Assembly: GCF_014170335.1 (NCBI RefSeq)
Contig: NZ_LZZS01000003.1
Span: 124,001 to 188,000 of the forward strand
Length of the DNA stretch: 64,000 nucleotides
DNA from: Achromobacter sp. UMC46
GTDB taxonomy: Bacteria; Pseudomonadota; Gammaproteobacteria; Burkholderiales; Burkholderiaceae_B
Direction: 5' to 3'
In this document: positions 55,472 through 64,000 of the stretch, one piece after another
Position numbering within the stretch: position 1 is the first letter of the stretch
Layout of the letters: every line of letters starts with the position of its first letter
Notes under the pieces: model-generated
Database searches by the model: none
What the model saw: the letters and a program-made list of their open reading frames with translations, nothing else
Told to the model about the DNA's origin: nothing
Program-made: the position numbers and the translations under genes

Positions 55472-56188
55472 CTACAGTTGTATTTCAACCAGCCCCGCGT
55501 TCCGGACCACGCCGCTGACCACCTGGCCGCTGGCCGTGCGCACCTGGACCATGGCGCCGGGCGCGCCGTTGTCCAGCGCCTGGCCTTCGCTGCTGACCAC
55601 GAAGCCATTGCCGCGCGCATTGATCCGGACGTTGGTGCCGCGCATGACCGATTGCGCGTTGCGCAGCGACGAGCCCCGGACCGGTTGCCCGGCGTTGATG
55701 CGGTAGGCGGCCGTCATGCCGACGACGGTCTGCGGATCGGTGATGGCGCCGGGCGGCAGTGAAACCAGATCGCCGTCCCGGGGGGAAAGGTCGTCCGGCG
55801 TCAGCGCCTGGCCGGCCGAGATCATCCTTGAAGCGACGTAATAGTAGCCGGGGACGCTGACGGTGGCCTGCACGTACGTCGTCCAGGGCTTGGGCGCGTT
55901 GCAGCGCACGCCGACCGTCATGCGCGAACGCAGCTTCATGCCCGACGGCATAAATGGGGACATGGCGTCGCAGGGGGCCAGGCGTTCGGTGCGCGGCGGG
56001 TCGATGGCGACGGCGGGTTGTCCGGGCAGTCCGGCCAACTGGTCCAGCAGATAGCTTTGCGCCGCGACGGCGATTGCCTCGGGCGCCTGGCTGGCGGCGT
56101 CCTGCGCCTGGACGGTCCCGAGGGAGGCCAGGGCCAGGGCGGTCAGGCAGCCGGCGCGCGCGAGGAGATGTCGTGCGGAGATTTTCAT
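55472..56188 (-). CDS. flgA: Flagellar P-ring assembly chaperone FlgA
   Basis: Periplasmic chaperone for assembly of the FlgI P ring. It has 238 residues with a cleavable signal peptide (LTALALASLGTVQAQDA). The SAF-domain region has YYYVASRMISAGQALTPDDL near 115, and the C-terminal core has RGTNVRINARGNGFVVSSEG. Start chosen: ATG at 56188, which gives a proper signal peptide. It is divergent from flgB. Confidence 0.93.
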   Translation of the reverse strand: MKISARHLLARAGCLTALALASLGTVQAQDAASQAPEAIAVAAQSYLLDQLAGLPGQPAVAIDPPRTERLAPCDAMSPFMPSGMKLRSRMTVGVRCNAPKPWTTYVQATVSVPGYYYVASRMISAGQALTPDDLSPRDGDLVSLPPGAITDPQTVVGMTAAYRINAGQPVRGSSLRNAQSVMRGTNVRINARGNGFVVSSEGQALDNGAPGAMVQVRTASGQVVSGVVRNAGLVEIQL

Positions 56189-56242
56189 GGTGGATGAATT
56201 GTAGGAGTCCGCGGCGTTCGGCAATACGTGAATTGGATGAGA

Positions 56243-56278
56243 AATGGCGGGTTATTTGGCTGATTGTGTTCTGCCGCC
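56243..56278. promoter_or_regulatory. Possible FlhDC-binding site between flgA and flgB
   Basis: An imperfect inverted repeat with outer arms GGCGG and CCGCC, and AATGGC at its left edge as in enterobacterial FlhDC boxes. It is centred in the 177-base divergent gap, where a class 2 activator site is expected. The match is partial. Confidence 0.3.
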
Positions 56279-56365
56279 GACCCCTATGATGCCGTCATCC
56301 AATGGGATAACGGTGTGTCCGAAGTCCCTTGCTCTATCCGTATTGCAACGCACGAAGGCGCCACG

Positions 56366-56773
56366 ATGCTAGACAGGCTCAACGAAGATTTCCGGTTCTA
56401 CCAGCAGGCCTTGGGGCTGCGCGCGCAGCGGCAGGAAGTGCTGTCGTCGAACATCGCCAACGCCGACACGCCCAACTACAAGGCTCGCGACTTTGACTTC
56501 AAGGCCGCGATGCAGACCGCCATGGAAGGTTCCAAGCGTTTGCCGGACACGTCGCTTGCGCTGACGTCGGCGCGCCATATCCCGGCCAAGGCCGTGTCTC
56601 AGGGACCGACCGAGCTGCTGTACCGCCTGCCGTATCAGCCCAGCATGGACGGCAACACGGTGGACATGGATAGCGAGCGCGTGCAGTTCGCCGACAACAC
56701 CTTGCACTACCAGAGCACGATGCAGATGATCTCCGGCCGAATCCGGACCATGCAGACGGCCATTCAGGATTGA
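56366..56773 (+). CDS. flgB: Flagellar proximal rod protein FlgB
   Basis: Rod protein of 135 residues. The rod signature is visible as VLSSNIANADTPNYKARDFD near residue 27. The C-terminal helix ends MQMISGRIRTMQTAI. Start chosen: ATG at 56366 with a GAAGG ribosome site. First gene of flgBCDEFGHIJ. Confidence 0.96.
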   Translation: MLDRLNEDFRFYQQALGLRAQRQEVLSSNIANADTPNYKARDFDFKAAMQTAMEGSKRLPDTSLALTSARHIPAKAVSQGPTELLYRLPYQPSMDGNTVDMDSERVQFADNTLHYQSTMQMISGRIRTMQTAIQD

Positions 56774-56795
56774 TCCATAAAGGGAGCGACAGGCA

Positions 56796-57215
56796 ATGTC
56801 CTTGTTGAGCATTTTCGATATCGCCGGTTCGGCGCTCAGCGCGCAATCGCAGCGCATGAACGTGTCGGCCAGCAACATGGCCAACGCCGACAGCGTCGTG
56901 GGTCCCGACGGCCAGCCGTACCGCGCCCGCCAGGTCGTGTTCCAGGTCAATCCGGCTGCCGGCCAGGCGATGGGGCAGGAAATCGGCGGCGTCCGGGTGG
57001 CCGGCGTCATCCAGGATCCGTCGCCCTTGAAGCAGGTCTACGACCCCAAGCATCCGTTGGCCGACGCCCAGGGCTATATCAGCATGCCCAACGTCGATCC
57101 GGTGGCCGAGACGGTCAACATGATCGCGGCGTCGCGGTCGTACCAGGCGAACGTCGAGGTGCTCAACACCGCCAAGGCGTTGATGCAAAAGACGCTGACC
57201 ATCGGTCAATCCTAA
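56796..57215 (+). CDS. flgC: Flagellar proximal rod protein FlgC
   Basis: 139-residue rod protein. The N-terminal axial motif is [19 protein letters not shown] and the C-terminal one [20 protein letters not shown] followed by YQANVEVLN. It is 22 bases after flgB. Confidence 0.97.
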   Translation: MSLLSIFDIAGSALSAQSQRMNVSASNMANADSVVGPDGQPYRARQVVFQVNPAAGQAMGQEIGGVRVAGVIQDPSPLKQVYDPKHPLADAQGYISMPNVDPVAETVNMIAASRSYQANVEVLNTAKALMQKTLTIGQS

Positions 57216-57235
57216 TTTCTTGACAGAGTGAATCC

Positions 57236-57934
57236 ATGACCACCGTCGACCAAAACACGAGCACCACCGGCCTGGGCCTGGCGCAAAGCGGCGCCAACGG
57301 CTCCAGCACGGCGCAAGGCTTGCAGGACCAGTTCCTGAAGCTGCTGGTGACGCAGCTGCAGAACCAGGATCCGCTGAACCCGATGCAGAACGCCGAGTTG
57401 ACCTCGCAGCTGGCGCAGATCTCCACGGTGGAAGGCATCACCAATCTGAAGAACACCATGCTGGCCATCAGCGGCCAGATCGACGTGTCCCAGTCGATGA
57501 ACGCCGTGGCGATGATCGGCAAGGGCGTGCTGATCCCGGGCGCCAAGGTCAAGGTCGGCGTGGACGGCGAGAACGCCGCCGAACGCGTGGTCACGCCTTA
57601 TGGCCTGGACCTGCAAGGCGACGCGCAGAAGGTGCAGGTCCGCATTTCGGATTCGAACGGCGCGGTCGTGCGCACCATTGAAATGGGTGAGCAGAAGACT
57701 GGCGTCTACACCTTGAACTGGGATGGCAAGAACGACAGCGGCGTGGCGATGGAAGCCGGCGCGTACACCGTGTCCGTGCTGGCGACCGACGGCGATGGCA
57801 AGAAAGTGAATGCGGAAGTGCTGAGCTACGGCCAGGTCAAGAGCGTGGCGTATTCCACTAACGGCTTGCGTCTGGATCTGGGCCTGGACGGCCAGACCAG
57901 CATGCTGGACGTGCGTAAGGTTATCGGCGCCTGA
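57236..57934 (+). CDS. flgD: Flagellar hook-capping protein FlgD
   Basis: Cap on which FlgE assembles; removed once the hook is finished. It has 232 residues. The N-terminal secretion part has LQDQFLKLLVTQLQNQDPLN near 24; the FlgD Ig-like domain has YTLNWDGKNDSGVAMEAGAY near 155. Confidence 0.96.
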   Translation: MTTVDQNTSTTGLGLAQSGANGSSTAQGLQDQFLKLLVTQLQNQDPLNPMQNAELTSQLAQISTVEGITNLKNTMLAISGQIDVSQSMNAVAMIGKGVLIPGAKVKVGVDGENAAERVVTPYGLDLQGDAQKVQVRISDSNGAVVRTIEMGEQKTGVYTLNWDGKNDSGVAMEAGAYTVSVLATDGDGKKVNAEVLSYGQVKSVAYSTNGLRLDLGLDGQTSMLDVRKVIGA

Positions 57935-58005
57935 ACCGGGCGGATTTGAATCGGCGCCGGCGCATGCGCGGCGGCTTCACTAGATAAAGATTAGCGAGAG
58001 AAAAC

Positions 58006-59493
58006 ATGGGCTTCGGACAAGGATTGAGCGGCTTGAACGCCGCATCGCAGAACCTGGACGTAATCGGCAACAACATCGCCAACTCGGGCACCGTCGGCTT
58101 CAAGTCGTCGACCGCGTCGTTCGCTGACGTCTACGCCAGTTCGCGCGTGGGCCTGGGCGTCAAGGTCGCGGCGATCACTCAGCGCTTCACGGTCGGTGCC
58201 GTGAACGGCGGCGGCGGCGAATATGACATCGCCATCGACGGCGCGAAAGGCATGTTCCGCGTCACGGACCAGAGCGGCGCGGTGATGTACACCCGCAACG
58301 GCGAATTCCTGGTCGACAAGAACAACTTCATCGTGAATGCCCAGGGCTACCGCATGACGGGCTACCCGGCTGGCGCGATCGGCGCAAACCCGGTCGAGTT
58401 GCAGTTGCCTACCGCCAACGTCGCGCCCAAGGCGACCGGCACTGGCACGACGGTGGCCAACCTGGATGCGAACGCCAAGGTGGTGTACCTGACGGATACC
58501 GTGACGTCGCCCGCAGTGAACGGTTCGGTGACCATGACCGGCACGACGCCGCCTTCGCCGGCCACGCCTTATGAATTCACGCGCAATGCCACGGGCGGGA
58601 TCGTCTGGGTGAACCAGCCGCCGGCGGGCACGTACGGCGCAGCGCCCAATCTGATCACCGTGGACGCCGCGGGCGTCGTCACCACGGGTGACATCACCCA
58701 GGTCGCGGGCTACAAGAACTACACGGCCGCCGTCACCGAGATTGGCCGCCCGTTCGACCCCACCATTTCCAGCAGCTACACGAACGCCTCGCCCATGACG
58801 GTGTTCGACTCCCTGGGCAATTCGCACCAGGTGATGCAGTACTTCGTCAAGCGCCCGGCGGATGCCGCCGGCAACAGCGTCTATGACGTGTATTACACGA
58901 TGGACGGCCAGGCCATGGCGCCGACGACCCAGGGTGGCGGCACGTGGGGCAATCCCCAGCAGTTCACGTTCAACAAGGCCGGCGCGATGACCAGCGCACC
59001 GGTCGTGACGCTGAGCTTCGCGACGCCCGGCGGCACCACGACGCCCGCCGACCCGCTGAGCATCTCGATGAACTACACCGGCACCACGCAGTACGGCAGC
59101 GACTACAAGCTGGTCGCCAAGCCCGACGGCTACACGTCCGGTGAATTCAGCGGCATCAACATTGGCGGCGACGGCAGTCTGGTCGCCAGCTACACCAACG
59201 GCGAAACGCAAGTCGTCGGCACGATCGTGCTGGCCGATTTCTCCAATTTGCAAGGCCTGCAGCCGGTGGGCAACAACGCCTGGACCGAAACGGCCGCCTC
59301 CGGCCAGCCGATCCTGGGCCAGCCCGGCACCAACGGCCTGTCCAAGGTGGTGGGCCAGGCGACGGAAGCGTCCAACGTCGACATGAGCAAGGAGCTGGTG
59401 AACATGATCATCGCCCAGCGCACCTACCAGGCCAATTCGCAAACCATCAAGACCCAGGACGAAATCATGCAAGTCCTGATGAACCTGAAGTAA
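58006..59493 (+). CDS. flgE: Flagellar hook protein FlgE
   Basis: Hook subunit of 495 residues, longer than the enterobacterial one (about 400), with the extra length in the exposed middle domains. Axial motifs are GLSGLNAASQNLDVIGNNIA near the N-terminus and SNVDMSKELVNMIIAQRTYQ at the C-terminus. Confidence 0.97.
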   Translation: MGFGQGLSGLNAASQNLDVIGNNIANSGTVGFKSSTASFADVYASSRVGLGVKVAAITQRFTVGAVNGGGGEYDIAIDGAKGMFRVTDQSGAVMYTRNGEFLVDKNNFIVNAQGYRMTGYPAGAIGANPVELQLPTANVAPKATGTGTTVANLDANAKVVYLTDTVTSPAVNGSVTMTGTTPPSPATPYEFTRNATGGIVWVNQPPAGTYGAAPNLITVDAAGVVTTGDITQVAGYKNYTAAVTEIGRPFDPTISSSYTNASPMTVFDSLGNSHQVMQYFVKRPADAAGNSVYDVYYTMDGQAMAPTTQGGGTWGNPQQFTFNKAGAMTSAPVVTLSFATPGGTTTPADPLSISMNYTGTTQYGSDYKLVAKPDGYTSGEFSGINIGGDGSLVASYTNGETQVVGTIVLADFSNLQGLQPVGNNAWTETAASGQPILGQPGTNGLSKVVGQATEASNVDMSKELVNMIIAQRTYQANSQTIKTQDEIMQVLMNLK

Positions 59494-59531
59494 AGCCGGA
59501 CTGGCTCGCGACGACACCGACGGAATAGGCA

Positions 59532-60293
59532 ATGGACAGAATCATCTACACCGCCATGAATGGCGCAGCGCGTATCACTGAGCACCAGGCCGCGCTGGCC
59601 AACAACATGGCCAACGTGAACACGACGGGTTTCCGCGAGCAGATCGCGCTGTACCGTTCGGTTCCGATGACGGACGGGGTGAGTCTGCCTACGCGTGTTT
59701 CGACGGTGGCGTCCACGCCCGGCAACAGCTTCCAGATGGGCGTCATGCAGACCACGGGCCGGGACTTGGACGTGGCGCTGGCCAGCGAAAACGGCTGGAT
59801 CGCGGTGCAGACTCCGCAGGGCGAGGCCTATACCCGCGGCGGCAGCCTGCAGGTCGGCATCAACGGCCTGCTGCAGACCTCGCTGGGCCAGCCCGTGCTG
59901 TCCGACCAGGGCGGCCCCATCGATGTGCCGGACCAGGCCGCGTTGACGATCACGTCGGACGGCACGATCACGGCGATCGGCGCGGGCGACGGTCCGAACA
60001 ACATCCTGAACCTGGGCCGCATCAAACTGGCGAATCCCAATAATGCGCAACTGGTGCATGGCGACGACGGCGTGTTCCGCCTGGCGCCGGTGAACGGCCG
60101 GCCTGCGCCGCCCGCGCCCGCCGATCCCGGTCTGCGCGTGTTGTCCGGCGTGCTGGAAGGCAGCAACACCAATCCCATGAAGGTGATGGTGGGCATGATC
60201 GAGAACGCGCGCCGGTTCGAGCAACAGATGCAGGTGATCCAGCAGTCGGACCGCAATGCCGAGCGCGCCAACGGAATTCTGTCCGTTAGCTGA
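59532..60293 (+). CDS. flgF: Flagellar proximal rod protein FlgF
   Basis: 253-residue rod protein. The start is MDRIIYTAMNGAARI with HQAALANNMANVNTTGF near 17, and the C-terminal part is SNTNPMKVMVGMIENARRFE. It lies 38 bases after flgE. Confidence 0.96.
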   Translation: MDRIIYTAMNGAARITEHQAALANNMANVNTTGFREQIALYRSVPMTDGVSLPTRVSTVASTPGNSFQMGVMQTTGRDLDVALASENGWIAVQTPQGEAYTRGGSLQVGINGLLQTSLGQPVLSDQGGPIDVPDQAALTITSDGTITAIGAGDGPNNILNLGRIKLANPNNAQLVHGDDGVFRLAPVNGRPAPPAPADPGLRVLSGVLEGSNTNPMKVMVGMIENARRFEQQMQVIQQSDRNAERANGILSVS

Positions 60294-60357
60294 TTCAACG
60301 GGCTGATTTAAACAATTTTCGCGTGCGGCCAGTCCGCCGCACCAGGAGTACTTCATC

Positions 60358-61143
60358 ATGATGCGTTCGTTGTGGATTGCCAAGACGGGCCTGGAAGGTC
60401 AACAGACTTCCATGGACGTGATTTCCAACAACTTGGCCAACGTCTCCACCAACGGGTTCAAGCGCGGCCGCGCCGTGTTCCAGGACCTGATGTACCAGAC
60501 GCTGCGCCAGCCCGGCGCCCAGGTGGGCGACGCCACGCAATTGCCGTCCGGCCTGCAACTGGGCACGGGCGCCCGCGTGGCCGCCACCGAGCGCATCCAC
60601 ACGGCAGGCAACCTGAACAACACGGGCGGCGAAATGGACATCGCCATCAACGGCCGCGGTTTCCTGCAGATCGAGCTGCCCGACGGCACCCAGGGGTATA
60701 CGCGTGACGGCGCGCTGCAGCGCGACCAGAACGGCCAGCTGACGACTGTCAGCGGCTATGTGATCCAGCCGCCGATGAACGTGCCGGACAACGCGCTGTC
60801 GATCTCGATCGGCAAAGACGGCATCGTGTCGGTGACGCAGCCCGGCGCCGCCGGCGTGAACGTGCAGATCGGCCAATTGCAGATCGCCACCTTCATCAAC
60901 CCGACCGGCCTGCAGAGCATCGGTGAAAACCTGTACCTGGAAACCGACGCGTCGGGTCCGGCCAACCTGCTGCAGCCCGGCGTGGACGGCGCGGGTTCGA
61001 TCATGCAGAACTACGTGGAAACCTCCAACGTCAACGTTGCCGAAGAACTGGTCAACATGATCACCACGCAACGCGCCTATGAAATGAACAGCAAGGCCGT
61101 CAAGACCTCCGACGAGATGCTGGCCCGCCTGTCCCAACTGTGA
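60358..61143 (+). CDS. flgG: Flagellar distal rod protein FlgG
   Basis: Distal rod subunit of 261 residues. It begins with two Met codons ([20 protein letters not shown]) after an AGGAG site, has [20 protein letters not shown], and ends [20 protein letters not shown]. Highly conserved. Confidence 0.97.
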   Translation: MMRSLWIAKTGLEGQQTSMDVISNNLANVSTNGFKRGRAVFQDLMYQTLRQPGAQVGDATQLPSGLQLGTGARVAATERIHTAGNLNNTGGEMDIAINGRGFLQIELPDGTQGYTRDGALQRDQNGQLTTVSGYVIQPPMNVPDNALSISIGKDGIVSVTQPGAAGVNVQIGQLQIATFINPTGLQSIGENLYLETDASGPANLLQPGVDGAGSIMQNYVETSNVNVAEELVNMITTQRAYEMNSKAVKTSDEMLARLSQL

Positions 61144-61832
61144 TGCCCATGTCTGTCCTGCGTCTGGTATTTGTTGCGGCACTGGCGTTGCTGGCGGCCG
61201 GTTGCGCCATGATCCCGCCCGAGCCCATCGTCACCGGGCCGACGACGGCGGCGCCGCCGCCGCCGCCGATGCCCATGGCGCAGCCTACGGGTTCGATTTA
61301 TCAGCCGACCACCTACGGCAACTACCCCTTGTTCGAGGACCGCCGTCCGCGCAACGTGGGCGACATCGTCACCATCGTGCTGAACGAACGGACAAACGCC
61401 TCCAAGAACGTGGCGACGAACACCAACCGCACGGGATCGGCCTCGCTTGGCATCGCCGCGGCGCCGTCGTTCATGGACAGCTGGGCGAACGCGAACCTGA
61501 ATACCGACGCCAAGGGCGGCAACGTGTCGCAGGGCAAGGGCGACAGCACGGCCAACAACGCGTTTACCGGCACCATCACCACGACGGTCGTCGGCGTGAT
61601 GTCCAACGGCAATCTGCAAGTGGCCGGCGAAAAGCAGATCGCCATCAACCGCGGCAGCGAGTACGTGCGCTTCGCCGGGGTGGTGGATCCGCGTTCCATC
61701 ACCGGAACGAACACCGTGTCGTCCACCCAGGTGGCCGACGCCCGCATCGAGTACCGCAGCAAGGGCGTCATGGACGAAGTCCAGACCATGGGCTGGCTGC
61801 AACGCTTCTTCCTGATCGCTTCGCCGTTCTGA
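61143..61832 (+). CDS. flgH: Flagellar L-ring lipoprotein FlgH
   Basis: Outer-membrane L-ring subunit of 229 residues, lipid-anchored: the signal ends ALLAAGCAM (lipobox LAAGC). Typical segments are [20 protein letters not shown] near 76 and the C-terminal [20 protein letters not shown]. The ATG at 61143 shares one base with the flgG stop (TGATG); an ATG at 61149 is possible. Confidence 0.95.
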   Translation: MPMSVLRLVFVAALALLAAGCAMIPPEPIVTGPTTAAPPPPPMPMAQPTGSIYQPTTYGNYPLFEDRRPRNVGDIVTIVLNERTNASKNVATNTNRTGSASLGIAAAPSFMDSWANANLNTDAKGGNVSQGKGDSTANNAFTGTITTTVVGVMSNGNLQVAGEKQIAINRGSEYVRFAGVVDPRSITGTNTVSSTQVADARIEYRSKGVMDEVQTMGWLQRFFLIASPF

Positions 61833-61834
61833 CT

Positions 61835-62971
61835 ATGACACTACCGACTCCGATATCCGCCTTGCTGTCCCTGTTCGCCCGAGTCTGCGTGGCGGTCGGA
61901 CTGGTGGCCGGCGCCGGCGCGGCCCAGGCCGAACGGCTCAAGGACCTGGCGACGATCCAGGGCGTGCGGGGCAACCAGCTGATCGGCTACGGGCTGGTCG
62001 TGGGGCTGGACGGCAGTGGCGACCAGGTGCGCCAGACGCCGTTCACGCAGCAAAGCCTGACCAACATGCTGTCGCAGCTGGGCATCACGGTGCCTGCCGG
62101 CAGCAACATGCAGTTGAAGAACGTGGCCGCCGTCATGGTCACGACCACGCTGCCGGCGTTCGCCCGGCCCGGCCAGACGCTGGACGTGGTGGTGTCGTCC
62201 ATGGGCAACGCCAAGAGCCTGCGGGGCGGCACCTTGCTGATGACGCCCATGAAGGGCGCGGACAGCCAGGTCTACGCCATCGCCCAGGGCAACATCCTGG
62301 TGGGTGGCGCCGGCGCCTCCGCCGGCGGCTCCAGCGTGCAGATCAACCAGCTGAACGGCGGCCGCATCAGCGCGGGCGCGATCGTCGAACGCGGCGTGCC
62401 GACCACATTCTCGCGCGACGGCTACATCCATGTGGAACTGAACAACACGGACTTCGGCACGGCGCAGAATGTGGCCACGGCGCTGAACAAGAAGTTCGGC
62501 CAAGGTACGGCGACGGCGCTGGACGGCCGGGTGGTGCAGGTGCGCACGCCGATGGAGCAGGCGTCGCAAGCGCGCTTCCTGTCGCTGGTCGAAGACCTGC
62601 AAGTGGCGCGCGCCCCGACGGTGGCCAAGGTCATCATCAATGCGCGCACCGGCTCGGTCGTCATGAACCGCACGGTCATGATCGAAGAGGCGGCCGTGGC
62701 GCACGGCAACCTGTCGGTCATCATCAACCGCCAGAACCAGGTGTCGCAGCCGGATACGCCTTTCACGGAAGGCCAGACGGTGGTGGTGCCCAATACCCAG
62801 ATCGAAGTGCGCCAGGACAATGGCTCGCTGCAGCGCGTGAGTACCAGCGCCAATCTGGCTGACGTCGTCAAGGGCCTGAACGCCCTGGGAGCGACACCGC
62901 AGGACCTGCTGGCCATCCTTCAGGCCATGAAGACGGCGGGCGCCTTGCGCGCCGAACTGGAAATCATCTGA
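61835..62971 (+). CDS. flgI: Flagellar P-ring protein FlgI
   Basis: Periplasmic ring subunit of 378 residues with a cleavable signal peptide ([17 protein letters not shown]). Mature core: [20 protein letters not shown] near 40 and the C-terminal helix region [20 protein letters not shown]. Start chosen: ATG at 61835, two bases after the flgH stop; the frame is open upstream but that part lies inside flgH. Confidence 0.96.
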   Translation: MTLPTPISALLSLFARVCVAVGLVAGAGAAQAERLKDLATIQGVRGNQLIGYGLVVGLDGSGDQVRQTPFTQQSLTNMLSQLGITVPAGSNMQLKNVAAVMVTTTLPAFARPGQTLDVVVSSMGNAKSLRGGTLLMTPMKGADSQVYAIAQGNILVGGAGASAGGSSVQINQLNGGRISAGAIVERGVPTTFSRDGYIHVELNNTDFGTAQNVATALNKKFGQGTATALDGRVVQVRTPMEQASQARFLSLVEDLQVARAPTVAKVIINARTGSVVMNRTVMIEEAAVAHGNLSVIINRQNQVSQPDTPFTEGQTVVVPNTQIEVRQDNGSLQRVSTSANLADVVKGLNALGATPQDLLAILQAMKTAGALRAELEII

Positions 62972-62973
62972 CG

Positions 62974-63951
62974 ATGGCTGTCTCAAACGACGCGTCGCGC
63001 GGCGCCGCCCGGCAAGATTCGGTGTTCGACATGGGTCGCCTGTCGGACCTGAAGCGGGACGTCAAGAAAGACCCTGAGGGCACGGATCAGCAGAAGCAGG
63101 TCGCCAAGCAGTTCGAGGCCCTGTTCCTGCAGATGATGGTCAAGCGCATGCGCGAGGCGACGCCCAAGGAAGGGCTGTTCGACTCGCAGCAGACGCAGAT
63201 GCTGCAATCCATGGCCGACGAGCAATTGGCCCTGCATCTGGCGACGCCGGGGATCGGGCTGTCGCAGTCCATCCTGGCGCAGATGCAGCAAGGCAAGCCG
63301 GCCGACGTGTCCGACGACGCCGTCCGGGCGATCGGGCAGGGCGGCGACCTGGATTTCCGCACGGGCGGATCGCGCGAAGTGTCGGCGCTGCTGAACGTGA
63401 TGCGCAACAACCGCGCCAGCGACCGTGCGTTGGCCGCCGCCGAAGGCGCGCCGGAGCATGTCGTGGACTTCGTGTCGAAGATGTCGCGCGCGGCCAACCT
63501 GGCCTCGCAGCAAAGCGGGGTGCCCGCCCGCCTGATCATGGGCCAGGCGGCCCTGGAGTCCGGTTGGGGCCAGCGCGAAATCAAGCACGCCGACGGCACT
63601 ACCAGCTACAACCTGTTCGGCATCAAGGCAGGCGCAAGCTGGAAGGGCAAGGTCGTCAACGTGCTGACCACGGAATACGAGGACGGTATCGCGAAAAAGG
63701 TGACGCAACCCTTCCGCGCCTATGCCTCCTACGAGGAATCGTTCGCGGACTACGCACGCCTGATCGGCAACAGCCCGCGCTACGAGGCGGTCACGCAGGC
63801 GCGCAACGAGGTCGACGCGGCGCGCAAGATCCAGGACGCCGGCTATGCGACCGACCCGCGCTATGCGCAGAAATTGATCGGCATCATGGGCCAGCTGCGC
63901 GGGGCGGCGTCCCGTGTGGAAAATTCTCGCCAGATGTTGGAAGGACTCTAA
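62974..63951 (+). CDS. flgJ: Flagellar rod cap and muramidase FlgJ
   Basis: 325-residue two-domain protein. The N-terminal rod-cap part (about 35-110) has KQVAKQFEALFLQMMVKRMR; the C-terminal peptidoglycan hydrolase part (about 170-320) has LIMGQAALESGWGQREIKH with the catalytic glutamate, and YNLFGIKAGASWKGK. It opens the cell wall for the growing rod. Last complete gene in the window. Confidence 0.96.
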   Translation: MAVSNDASRGAARQDSVFDMGRLSDLKRDVKKDPEGTDQQKQVAKQFEALFLQMMVKRMREATPKEGLFDSQQTQMLQSMADEQLALHLATPGIGLSQSILAQMQQGKPADVSDDAVRAIGQGGDLDFRTGGSREVSALLNVMRNNRASDRALAAAEGAPEHVVDFVSKMSRAANLASQQSGVPARLIMGQAALESGWGQREIKHADGTTSYNLFGIKAGASWKGKVVNVLTTEYEDGIAKKVTQPFRAYASYEESFADYARLIGNSPRYEAVTQARNEVDAARKIQDAGYATDPRYAQKLIGIMGQLRGAASRVENSRQMLEGL

Positions 63952-64000
63952 ATTTGGACGACCTCCTGCCGTTAATGGAGTATCCAGAGATAACAGCTGC
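63952..64000. other. Intergenic remnant at window end
   Basis: 49 bases after flgJ. flgK would be expected next. No promoter or gene start can be supported. Confidence 0.5.

Noticed and set aside
57991-59532. A 513-codon antisense open frame opposite flgE
   Set aside because: It mirrors the hook gene's codon bias and has no motif of its own.

Overview
The window looks like a chromosome segment of a GC-rich betaproteobacterium of the family Alcaligenaceae. Achromobacter is the best fit and Bordetella the main alternative. This rests on the FlhDC-type flagellar hierarchy, the lipoyl-domain-bearing E3 of the pyruvate dehydrogenase operon, the AxyABM/MexAB-OprM-type efflux pump and the gene order. 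No rRNA, tRNA, insertion sequence, prophage or CRISPR array was seen.

Layout. (1) 1-4087: the 3' part of an RND efflux permease and its outer-membrane channel, ending at a bidirectional terminator. (2) 4238-8385: small housekeeping genes (GlsB/YeaQ-type membrane protein, SCO1-type copper chaperone, a SAM methyltransferase, oligopeptidase A). (3) 8525-11750: a leftward operon of PAS histidine kinase, FixJ-type regulator and folD, joined by 4-base overlaps and divergent from (4) 12100-18276: aceE-aceF-lpdA, encoding pyruvate dehydrogenase with three nearly identical lipoyl domains. (5) 18423-19567: a YjfB-type small motility protein and an unrecognised membrane protein. (6) 19695-30440: a tightly coupled leftward operon of ten genes. 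It holds a large methyltransferase/TPR/GT41 (O-GlcNAc-transferase-like) fusion, CDP-glucose synthesis (rfbF, rfbG), a 3,5-epimerase, a sugar C-methyltransferase, a reductase, two further methyltransferase-type enzymes, an acyltransferase and a PhyH-type dioxygenase. (7) 30702-35131: flagellin fliC, a second methyltransferase-regulatory-domain protein, and fliA. (8) 35560-54460: rightward master and chemotaxis/export genes flhDC, motAB, cheY-like, cheA, cheW, an MCP, cheR, cheB, cheY, cheZ, a soluble MCP, flhB, flhA, flhF. (9) 54536-56188: leftward flgA-flgM-flgN. (10) 56366-63951: rightward flgBCDEFGHIJ, cut by the window end just before the expected flgK.

Regions 5-10 form one flagellar regulon. 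FlhDC should switch on class 2 genes and FliA. FliA should read clear sigma-28 promoters found in front of fliC and flgM. The operon next to fliC is best read as a flagellin glycosylation island: it would make a C-methylated, otherwise decorated CDP-6-deoxyhexose, and its only glycosyltransferase is the GT41 fusion protein. A GT41 enzyme using a CDP-linked branched sugar would be new, and this is the main candidate for an undescribed system here. Functional statements are inferred from motifs and context; no database search was run.
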